Assembly (NCBI GenBank): GCA_029975965.1
Contig: JARKOV010000092.1
Span: 1-32,233, forward strand
Direction of reading: 5' to 3'
DNA from: Anaerolinea sp.
GTDB lineage: Bacteria > Chloroflexota > Anaerolineae > Anaerolineales > Anaerolineaceae
DNA length: 32,233 nucleotides
Part shown: in pieces, positions 7,453 to 15,300 of the stretch
Layout: the number at the start of each line of letters is the position of its first letter
Numbering within the stretch: position 1 is the stretch's first letter
Program-made: the position numbers and the translations under genes
Notes under the pieces: model-generated
Database searches by the model: none
Told to the model about the DNA's origin: nothing
What the model saw: the letters and a program-made list of their open reading frames with translations, nothing else

Positions 7453-7502
7453 CCAATCCACCGGGCCAACCGGATAAAGACGAAGTGAAGGGGCATTTTG
7501 AC

Positions 7503-8696
7503 ATGCCAGGGGGCAATTGCCTGTCACCACAAGATCCCCGGGTAGAAATAGAAACCGAGATGACTACAGGTACTTTACGAGCAACGGATGTTTATCGAAG
7601 GCCTTATCCCGGCACCAATCTGTTCTCTCGCGACCGAATGAACGACATTTTCAACCTCAGTCGTCAACTCGTCGCCACAAACCGGTTGGACAGCCTGCTG
7701 GATTCGATTGCCAGGCATGCCCTGGACATCCTGCAGGTCAAATTCGCCCGCATTTGCACGCTCGAGGCCGATGGCAGCCTGCTTTCGCAGGCGCTGCACA
7801 TCAGCCCGGCGCTGCCGTTTCAGGCGCAGGAGCAACTGCGCCGCATCCGGCCGGTCAGCCGGAGCTACCGGGTCGCATTGCACAGCCCAGGCCCGGTCTT
7901 TATGCACAGTCGCGATGCATCCCTCCAATCCTCCATGCGCATCGAGCTCGGGTTGCAGGTCGTCGAGAGCCTGTGCCTCATCCCGCTGCGGGTTGATGCC
8001 GAATCGCTTGGGCTGTTGGTGCTGGGCGATAGCTGGAACTCCGGTCAGGAGCCCCTCGAAGAGGAGCGCTTGCGCCTGGCGACGCTCATCGCCGAGCAGG
8101 CTGCCAGCGCAATCTACCGCGTGCGGCTGACCAACCGCTTGAAGGAAAACCAGCTTGAAACCGTGCTGGCACTGGCAAAAACGATCGAGGCGCGCGACAC
8201 CTACACCGGTGGGCACAGCGACCGCATCACCGAGCTGGCCGTCCAGACCGCCTCGCGAATGAATTGCTCGTACGACGAGATCCAGGCCATCCGCTGGGCT
8301 TCTCTATTACATGATATTGGAAAAATCAGCATCCCCGACGAGGTGCTGCACAAACCGGCCGCCTTGAACGAAGACGAATGGAAACTGGTCAAAGGTCACC
8401 CGCAAAAAGGGGCCGAGATCGTCCTGATGGTCTCGAACCTCGAACACGTAGCCGTCCTCGTGCTGGCTCACCACGAAAAATTCGACGGCACGGGTTACCC
8501 TTATGGGCTTTCCGGCAGCCGCATTCCCCTCGGCGCGCGCATCCTCACCGTGGTGGATGCCTATTCCGCCATGGTGGATGGGCGCATTTACCGGCCGCCG
8601 ATCCCCCACCAGGATGCCATCGCCGAGTTGCGCCGCTGTTCTGGCACCCAGTTCGATCCCCAGGTCGTCGATGCGTTCATCAGCATCTTTCCCTGA
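7503..8696 (+). CDS. GAF-HD-GYP cytoplasmic signalling protein
   Basis: This protein of about 397 residues has an N-terminal GAF domain (about 45-205) and a C-terminal HD-GYP domain (about 215-390). The HD pair is H270-D271 in HDIGKISIPD, and GYP is at 331-333 in GTGYPYGL. It has no membrane segment. Predicted role: cyclic-di-nucleotide phosphodiesterase controlled by a small ligand or partner bound to the GAF domain. Two starts are reasonable. ATG 7503 has AAGGGG 9 nt upstream and was chosen; GTG 7485 adds six residues. It follows the NHLP-like gene by 50 nt and is the last gene of the cluster. That position makes a functional link between the NHLP-like protein and HD-GYP activity an attractive guess. 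Confidence 0.9.
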   Translation: MPGGNCLSPQDPRVEIETEMTTGTLRATDVYRRPYPGTNLFSRDRMNDIFNLSRQLVATNRLDSLLDSIARHALDILQVKFARICTLEADGSLLSQALHISPALPFQAQEQLRRIRPVSRSYRVALHSPGPVFMHSRDASLQSSMRIELGLQVVESLCLIPLRVDAESLGLLVLGDSWNSGQEPLEEERLRLATLIAEQAASAIYRVRLTNRLKENQLETVLALAKTIEARDTYTGGHSDRITELAVQTASRMNCSYDEIQAIRWASLLHDIGKISIPDEVLHKPAALNEDEWKLVKGHPQKGAEIVLMVSNLEHVAVLVLAHHEKFDGTGYPYGLSGSRIPLGARILTVVDAYSAMVDGRIYRPPIPHQDAIAELRRCSGTQFDPQVVDAFISIFP

Positions 8697-8702
8697 CAGT
8701 GA

Positions 8703-8720
8703 CCGCTTCGCGCGAAGCGG
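8703..8720 (+). terminator. perfect palindrome after the HD-GYP gene
   Basis: CCGCTTCGCGCGAAGCGG is an 18-bp perfect palindrome starting 6 nt after the stop codon. It can fold into a 7-bp stem with a 4-nt loop. The U-tract is poor (TTGACCTCCTTG), so it is only a moderate intrinsic-terminator candidate. Confidence 0.5.
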
Positions 8721-8743
8721 TTGACCTCCTTGACTCCCCAAGC

Positions 8744-8858
8744 CCCTCCCCCTGAAAAAGCAAGCCAGGGGGAGGGCGCATTTTGGGCCGTCTGGCCTGG
8801 CGGCCAGCGCCCAATCTGCTGGAGAACCTGAAAAAGCACGCCAGGGGGAGGGCGCCAT
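8744..8858. repeat. G/C-rich direct repeat with internal hairpin
   Basis: Two near-identical copies of about 32 bp occur at 8751-8782 and 8827-8858, each starting CCTGAAAAAGCA and continuing CCAGGGGGAGGGCG. The first copy also forms a hairpin: CCCTCCCCCTG (8744-8754) pairs perfectly with CAGGGGGAGGG (8766-8776). This looks like a mobile or replicated intergenic repeat rather than regulatory DNA of one gene. Confidence 0.65.
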
Positions 8859-8931
8859 TCACCGGGGAACGTGGTAAGATTCCACCAACTGGCGCCCATC
8901 TGGCAAGGGCGGATAACTATACGGCCCCCTC

Positions 8932-10977
8932 ATGACCCTCCATCACCTGAAGAAATTTTCCGCGCCGATCTTACTCCTCCTCACCTCCCTGCTGGCGTTT
9001 GGCCTGCAGATTCCCTGGCTGGGTTATTACCTCGACGACTGGATCATCCTGGCAGCATACGATTCCGGGGGAGCCCAACGCCTGCTCGAATATGCCTTCA
9101 TCGGCAACCGCCCGCTGGTCTTCTGGCTGTGGTGGGTGGGCTTTGAATTGCTCGGCGAGGCACCCCTCGGCTGGCATCTCTGGGCGCTCGCCTGGCGCTG
9201 GTTGACGGTCGCGGTGGCATGGCTGGTATTGAAAACGCTGTGGCCTCGCCAGAGCCGCCAGGCGCTGTGGATCGCCTTGCTCTTTGCGGTTTACCCGCTC
9301 TTCCTCCAGCAACCGTCGGCGATCACCTTCAGCTTCCATTGGATTTGCTTTTTCCTCTTCTTCCTGTCCCTGTACGCCACGCTTCGCGCGGCGCAGAGTC
9401 GAAGTGGTTACCTTGCCTGGTCAGCCCTGGCCATTCTCGCCAACGCCGCCCAGCTCTACTCGCAGGAATTTTTCGTCGGCCTGGAGTTGATCCGTCCCCT
9501 GGTCATCTTCCTGGCACTGCAACCCTCCGGTCTGCCGCTGCGCCGGCGGATTGGACGCACCCTCCAGCAATGGATTCCCTACCTGGCGCTCTTCGCCGGC
9601 TACCTGGTCTGGCGCTTCGCATTCATGCCCACCCCGGCTGCGGACCGCAACACCCCGCAGGTGTTGCTCGACCTGCTCTCGAACCCCCTGCAAGCTTTGC
9701 CCGGGTTGGCCAGCCGCATCCTCCAGGATCTTTCGCAGGCGCTGGTCGGCGTGTGGGCGCGCACGCTGCAGACCGAGACCTTCGAGCTGCAACCTGTGTC
9801 GAACTGGGCTGCCTGGGCGGTGGTGGTGGTTGTTTTCGCCCTCCTCTTCCTGTGGTTGAGACGCATGCCGGCCCCGACCGCAGAAGAGGCGCAACAGCCC
9901 GTTCCAGGCTGGCGGCTGCAGGCATTTGCACTGGGCGGCCTGGCGTTGCTGGCCGGTTTCGGCCCGGGTTGGACCATCGGTCGCCACATCACCGGGGAAT
10001 CCGGCCTGTACAACGACCGCTTTGGATTGGCGGCGATGTTTGGGCTGGCGATCCTCCTGGTGACTCTCATTGACACCCTCATCCGACCGGGGCGCTGGCA
10101 GGTGGCGCTGGTCTGCCTGCTGGTCGCGCTATCCACCGGGCAGCATTTTCGCAGCACCACCTCGTACCGTTGGTCCTGGGAGGAGCAGGCACGCCTCTTC
10201 TGGCAATTAAAATGGCGCGCTCCCGGCCTTTCGCCGTTCACCGCCATCTACGGCAACGGCGCCCTGGTCAGCTACATTGGCTCGTGGGCCAATGTATCGG
10301 CGGTCAACCTGATGTACTCGCGGGGGAATATCCCAGCCAGCGCCTATTATTGGTACTTCGACCTGTACCGCTACGACATGAAAGGCGCCGTCGAAACGCG
10401 CGGCAACGTGGTGGACGAGAAAAATTTCCTGCGTTATTACGCGCCGGCGGAGCAAGGGTTGGTGCTGGTGGATGTGGATGAGCCGATCAGTTGCCTGTGG
10501 ATCGTCTCGGAAGCCGACCGCCACAACCCTTATCTCGAAGAAGTCGTGCGCGACGTTCTGCCCTTCTCCGATCTCTCGCGCATCGATCCCAACGCGTCCG
10601 ACCAACTGCTGGCAGACATTTTTGGCAAAGAACCGGTACACGGTTGGTGCTACACCTATCAGAAAGCTCGCCTCGCTGAACAGCAAGGCGATTGGGAACA
10701 GATGATGGCGTTATGGGACCAGGCCGCTGCTGATGGCTACCGCTCGTACAGCGAGCCGGAATTTGTGCCATTTATCCTCGCTGCCGCGCACACCGGGCGG
10801 TGGGAAACTGCTTTGCAGCTTTCGGAGCGCGCTTATTACCCCTACTACGTCATGCACGATCACCTCTGCACCACCTGGCGGCGTATCCGCGATGAAGTTC
10901 CGCCCAGCGAAGCCCGCCAGCAGGCTATCGAGCAGGCCGTGGAGGCGTTCGAATGCCAGGGCATCGTCACGCCCTGA
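8932..10977 (+). CDS. polytopic membrane protein, GT-C glycosyltransferase-like
   Basis: This 681-residue protein has an N-terminal membrane segment (about 10-27) followed by GYYLDDWIIL with the acidic pair D35-D36 in the first external loop. GT-C enzymes (PMT, ArnT, GT39/GT83 type) place their catalytic Asp in this location. Roughly ten further hydrophobic segments extend to about residue 400. The remaining 280 or so residues are mostly soluble and presumably extracytoplasmic. The family would use a lipid-linked sugar and transfer it outside the membrane; donor and acceptor are unknown. Assignment rests on topology and the DD motif rather than full-length similarity, so 'membrane protein of unknown function' is the fallback. 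No strong Shine-Dalgarno precedes the ATG. It converges on the LysW-like gene with only 14 bp between stops. Confidence 0.7.
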   Translation: MTLHHLKKFSAPILLLLTSLLAFGLQIPWLGYYLDDWIILAAYDSGGAQRLLEYAFIGNRPLVFWLWWVGFELLGEAPLGWHLWALAWRWLTVAVAWLVLKTLWPRQSRQALWIALLFAVYPLFLQQPSAITFSFHWICFFLFFLSLYATLRAAQSRSGYLAWSALAILANAAQLYSQEFFVGLELIRPLVIFLALQPSGLPLRRRIGRTLQQWIPYLALFAGYLVWRFAFMPTPAADRNTPQVLLDLLSNPLQALPGLASRILQDLSQALVGVWARTLQTETFELQPVSNWAAWAVVVVVFALLFLWLRRMPAPTAEEAQQPVPGWRLQAFALGGLALLAGFGPGWTIGRHITGESGLYNDRFGLAAMFGLAILLVTLIDTLIRPGRWQVALVCLLVALSTGQHFRSTTSYRWSWEEQARLFWQLKWRAPGLSPFTAIYGNGALVSYIGSWANVSAVNLMYSRGNIPASAYYWYFDLYRYDMKGAVETRGNVVDEKNFLRYYAPAEQGLVLVDVDEPISCLWIVSEADRHNPYLEEVVRDVLPFSDLSRIDPNASDQLLADIFGKEPVHGWCYTYQKARLAEQQGDWEQMMALWDQAAADGYRSYSEPEFVPFILAAAHTGRWETALQLSERAYYPYYVMHDHLCTTWRRIRDEVPPSEARQQAIEQAVEAFECQGIVTP

Positions 10978-10991
10978 GATTGACCGTCGCT

Positions 10992-11168
10992 TTATCCCTC
11001 ATCCACGCTTAAATCGACTTCCGGCGGGTCAAGGCTGAGGACGACCAGCTCCGCGCCGCAAACCGTGCACACCACCCCATCGCCGGGGTCGGCATAGGTC
11101 AGGTCAATTTCGCCGGAACACGCCGGGCAGAAGGTAAGTGGTCGCTCTCCGAGCCATTCGTCGCTCAT
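10992..11168 (-). CDS. LysW-like zinc-ribbon protein without the carrier C-terminus
   Basis: This 58-residue protein starts at the ATG that overlaps the upstream stop (ATGA) and has AAGGGG upstream. It has two CxxC knuckles, CPAC and CTVC, and the segment VVCTVCGAELVVLSLDPPE that closely resembles LysW, the amino-group carrier protein of lysine/arginine biosynthesis. True LysW ends in a Glu (EDWGE) to which the substrate is attached. This protein ends DLSVDEG, with Gly last, so it probably cannot serve as that carrier. No lysX/argX or other lysine genes are nearby. A structural zinc ribbon working with the coupled CoiA-like protein is a reasonable alternative. Confidence 0.75.
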   Translation of the reverse strand: MSDEWLGERPLTFCPACSGEIDLTYADPGDGVVCTVCGAELVVLSLDPPEVDLSVDEG

Positions 11169-12232
11169 TCCAACCCCTTTTCCAGGCAGGCGCGGCACTT
11201 ACAGCGCCGCAAGGGGCCATCCCACCAGGCCTGCCACCAATCCTCGGTCTCATCGCCGCAGTGGATGCAGCGCGCCAGCCGGCTCTCCTCCGGAATTCCT
11301 CCCGATTGCCAGCGCCGCCGGGCATTCGTAGCCGGGTCGCCGCCCGGCATGGCAGGCGACACCGGCCCTGCCTGCCCGCTGCCCGCAGCATCGCGGCTGA
11401 CACGATCGGCCGGATACAAGAAACGCTGGATGCGTTCCACTCGGCGAAAACGCTCAGCCCGGCTGGCGTTCAGGCGCCCGGTTTCGCCCGGATGAAACCA
11501 ATCGGGCGCGTTGGGATCGAGCAGCACCTGGTCCAACGGATGATGCTCGACGCGCCCGGCAAAGACGTTCGGCGCGTGCACGCGCTCCAACGAGCGGTAA
11601 GTGGTGAGCGTGCTCTTCTCGGCGTCGAGGTAGTGCAGCGTCGCCCCAAAATCCGCCCGGTGAATGCGGCTCTCCATGCCAATTTCGTCATAAGGGCTGG
11701 CGCGCAGGAAGTCGCGCTCGGTCGGCGAAAGGCGCAGCCTGCCGCGCGCATTTGGCTCGGGATGCAGCATTCGCGCGCACAAGACCCACACCACCGGCAA
11801 GCCGGCCGATTCGAAGGCCGCGCGAATGCCGTCTCGGGCTTCGAGCTTAAGGGTCGTATCGACCACCCATAGCGCAAAGCTGCCGCCGGGCGCACGCACC
11901 AGCAGATCTACACCCCGTGGCAGGCGGTCGTCTTCCAGCGGTTTCTCCAGCTCGACCCGATCCGGGAACAGAGCCACCAACCGCTCGTAGAGCGCCCCGC
12001 GCGCCTCGACCACCGCCGGCGATTCGTTGCCCAGCGAACAACCCTGGAGGTGCTTGTGCGCGAAGTGCGGTTGCCGCCGCAGCCCGGCTTTCAGGCGAAC
12101 CGGCTGGCGGCAGGCCTGGCAGACCAGCAGATCAGCCCGGTCGAGCGCGCGCAAATCGGACAGCCGCCTGCGCCACTCGGGGCTTAAGCTGATCACTTCC
12201 TCGCCCGTCTCTCGCTGAATGGATTTGTACAC
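11165..12232 (-). CDS. CoiA-like zinc-finger/nuclease protein
   Basis: This 355-residue protein begins with a zinc-binding block like that of competence protein CoiA: C38-x2-C41, then H56-F-A-H59 and C65. A region resembling a PD-(D/E)xK nuclease core follows: D109 in RGVDLLV and D125-x3-K129 in VVDTTLK. CoiA itself has a Glu in the second acidic position, so this core is variant. The C-terminus has a second cysteine cluster, CIHC and CKCRAC. CoiA supports recombination during transformation, and related proteins occur in restriction-like contexts; the role here is not determined. The start is a GTG with a TACAAT -10-like box seven bases upstream, so the mRNA may be leaderless. It overlaps and is translationally coupled to the LysW-like gene. 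Confidence 0.68.
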   Translation of the reverse strand: MYKSIQRETGEEVISLSPEWRRRLSDLRALDRADLLVCQACRQPVRLKAGLRRQPHFAHKHLQGCSLGNESPAVVEARGALYERLVALFPDRVELEKPLEDDRLPRGVDLLVRAPGGSFALWVVDTTLKLEARDGIRAAFESAGLPVVWVLCARMLHPEPNARGRLRLSPTERDFLRASPYDEIGMESRIHRADFGATLHYLDAEKSTLTTYRSLERVHAPNVFAGRVEHHPLDQVLLDPNAPDWFHPGETGRLNASRAERFRRVERIQRFLYPADRVSRDAAGSGQAGPVSPAMPGGDPATNARRRWQSGGIPEESRLARCIHCGDETEDWWQAWWDGPLRRCKCRACLEKGLE

Positions 12233-12238
12233 GACCCC

Positions 12239-12244
12239 ATTGTA
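12239..12244 (-). promoter_or_regulatory. candidate -10 box for the CoiA-like gene (leaderless)
   Basis: On the minus strand TACAAT ends 6 nt before the GTG start at 12232, so transcription would begin at or beside the start codon. There is no TTGACA-like -35. The prediction is weak but would explain the absence of a Shine-Dalgarno. Confidence 0.35.
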
Positions 12245-12269
12245 CCGCCGCTGGTATGCTAGCGGCGGT
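12244..12269 (-). terminator. hairpin downstream of the giant HD-GYP gene
   Basis: ACCGCCGCT (12244-12252) pairs perfectly with AGCGGCGGT (12261-12269) around an 8-nt loop. It lies 36 nt past the stop of the 1369-residue gene and just before the CoiA-like gene. No U-tract follows, so it may be a pause or processing site rather than a full terminator. It shares its edge with the candidate -10 box at 12239-12244. Confidence 0.5.
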
Positions 12270-12304
12270 TGTCACGAGCCGCGAGTTCGCGACGTTCCAA
12301 ACAG

Positions 12305-15300
12305 CTATAATGGCCCGGTTCCGGTCACAATGCGCAGGAATTCATCCACCAGGTCTGGGTCGAAATGCGTGCCAGACTCAGCCATGATCTGGCGCAACGC
12401 CTGGGTGCGCGGCCAGGCAGCGCGGTAGGGGCGCGTCGAGGTGAGGGCATCGTAGGTATCGACGATGGCAAAGATGCGCGCCTCGAGCGGGATTTCTTCA
12501 CCCTTCAGCCCGCGCGGATAACCGCTTCCGTCCCACCATTCGTGGTGGCAATATGGGATGGAAAGCGCCGGGCGCAGGTAGCTGATCGGCAGGAGCATTT
12601 CGTAGGCGTAGACCGGGTGCATGCGCATCACCGTCCATTCCTCCGGCGAGAGCGTATCCGGCTTGTGCAAGATGCGGTCCGGCACCCCCATTTTGCCGAT
12701 GTCGTGCAACAGCGCCCCGCGGCGGATGTGCACCAGGCGCTCTTCCGGCAGACCCAGGCGATGTGCGATTTGCAGGGTCAGGTCGGTCACCCGTTGGGTG
12801 TGGCTTTCGGTCTCGCGATCGCGCAGATCCAGGGCGCGCGACCAGCCCTCGATGGTGTTATCGTACGCCTCGAGCAGCTCCAGGTTCGACTCCTGCAAGC
12901 CCTGGTAGAGGTTGGCATTTTCGAGGGCGGTGGCTGCCGTGCTGCCCATCAGGATGAGCAAATCGAGATCCTCCGCCGAAAAGCGATTGGGCGTCTGGCT
13001 GATCAACTCGACCACCCCCAGCACCTTTCCGCGCGCCACCAACGGGACGATCACCGCCGACCCTTGTGGCGGAAGCTGGCAATCCACCGCAGCCAGGCTC
13101 ATCAAGGTATGCTGCAAATCCTGCACGATGGTCGGCTCGTGGGTGCGCACAACCCGGTCCAGCGGCGAAGGGCGGCCCAAATCCAATAATACCGGCGCGA
13201 GCTGATCAACTTTGCGCGCCTGCCCGTGACAAGACACGAACACGCAACTGCACACGTTACGCGCAGCATCCATCGCGTAGATCGAGAGGATATCGACATT
13301 CTCCACCAACCCGTTGATCGAATTGGACAGGTGAGTGTAAATATCCGCAGGATTGAGGAGCTCTGCCATCGGTCGCCCCGCTGCGGAGATGGCCACCGTT
13401 TGACTGGCATGGCGCAACGTTCGCTCGTGGAGGCTTGCCCGGTGAAGCGCATTGGCGCTCATGTCGGCGACCGCCTGCAACACGCGGAACTCGCTGTTGT
13501 GGAAAGGCGCCAACCGGCCGACCCACAGCACCCCCATCGTTTCGCCCTGCACCATCAGCGGGGTGCCGATCACCGCGCGAATCTCGGCGAGTTCGAACAA
13601 CCGGGAGTATTGTGGGTGCTGGTTGATATCGTGAGTCTGGAAAGGGCCGTCATTTTCGAACACCACCGATGTGATCCCCTTGCCAAGCGGCACGCGCTGG
13701 CTGGTCAAGAAGTGCAACGGTCCTCCACCCAGCTCAACGAAAAACTCTCGCTTCTCGGCATTGTATGAAGCGATCAACGCGCCTTTCGCATTCAACAGGT
13801 CGATCAATTGATCCAGGATAATCGGCAGCATCTCGGCGCGCGTAGAAGCCTTGCGCAGCTCGGTCGAGACCGAGACGATGGCCTGCATTTCGCGCTCGCG
13901 CTGGATCTCGTCGGTGATATCGCGTTTCACCGCAGCATAATTGACGATGGCACCGGATTCATTCTTGATTGGGAAGAGCGTGGCACTCTCGAACAACAAC
14001 CCCCCATCCTTGCGGCGGCTGGCCAGGGTCCCCGTCCAGGGGTGCCCGCTGGTGACCGTTTTCCACACTTCGCTGTAGAAGCGGCGGTCATGGAAATCGC
14101 TCATCAAGATGCGCACGGTCTTACCCTGCACATCCTCCTGCGAAAACCCACTCACCCGCTCGAAATAAGGGTTGACGTAGAGGATGCGCCCCAGATGGTC
14201 AGCGAGCACCACCGATTCGGCAGCCTGCTCAACAACCCCCGCCAGCCTGGACATTTCGAGCTGCGCTTGAACCCGCTCGGTCACGTCGCGCACCGTCATG
14301 GTGATGTATTCCTGCTCCTCCACCAGCACGCGGGTAACGGTAAACTCCGCCGGGAATTCCTCGCCGTTGGCGCGCTGCGCAATCACGTAGGGCAACCGCC
14401 GCATCACCCGGCCCTCCGAGTCGCTGGCGGCAGCTTTCGCCGCCTGCGGCTTCAACTGATCGCGCAGCGAGGCGGGGATGAACCGGTCAGCCGGTTTTCC
14501 AAGAGCTTCGCGGGTGGAGTACCCAAAAATGGCCTCCGCCGCGTGGTTGAACAGCACGATCTCCCCGTCCTGGTTGACGGTGACGATGGCGTCCATCGCC
14601 GAGTCGATGATCCCGGCCAGGCGCGCTTCGCTGTTGCGCAGCGCCTTTTCTGCCTTTTTATGCTCGGTGATATCGCGGTTCACCCCCACCGTGGCGATCA
14701 ACTGGCCATCGCTGCCGAGCACAGGCAGCACGATCAGGTCGGCGACCCCATGCGTGCCGTCTTTGCGCACGATGGGAGTCTCCCCTTCCCAGCGACCGAG
14801 CTCCTTTAAACTGCTCATGATCTCGGTTTGCAGAGTGGATTGCAGCAACGGCGGGTGAGTCACGGTGACCAATTCACCGATGACCTCCTCGCGTTTATAG
14901 CCGAACATGCGCTCGGCAGCCGGATTCCAATCCGTGATCCGCGACTGGCTGTCGGTGATGATGATCGCATCGAACATGTTGGCGAAGGTCAACGCCTGGC
15001 GGCTGACTTCTTCGTACAGGCGGCTGTTCTCCAGGGCGATCGCCGCATGACCGGCCATCAGCTCCAGAAGGTTCAAATCGTCGGCGGTATAGCGGTTGGG
15101 CGTGTAACTTTGCACGGAGAAGGTGCCGATGATGCGCCCCCCCAATTTGAGCGGCACGACCAGCACCGAGCGTGAGTAACGGTTGGTGCCGTAGTGCACC
15201 GGTTGGGGCATCACCTTGTGCTCGTTGGCAAAATCGCTGATGCGCAGCGACGCCCCCGTGCGCAGCACGTAACTGGACCAGCCCACCTCATCCTTCGACC

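Noticed and set aside
7159..8696. Complete RiPP biosynthetic cluster
   Set aside because: Only a leader-like small protein is present; no maturation enzyme, protease or exporter could be identified around it.
12304..12309. TATAAT on the plus strand
   Set aside because: It sits at the 3' end of a minus-strand gene with no plus-strand gene following, so it is probably chance.
12365..13189. Plus-strand ORFs opposite the 1369-residue gene
   Set aside because: Antisense shadows with no family-like segments, while the minus strand carries intact GAF and HD-GYP motifs.
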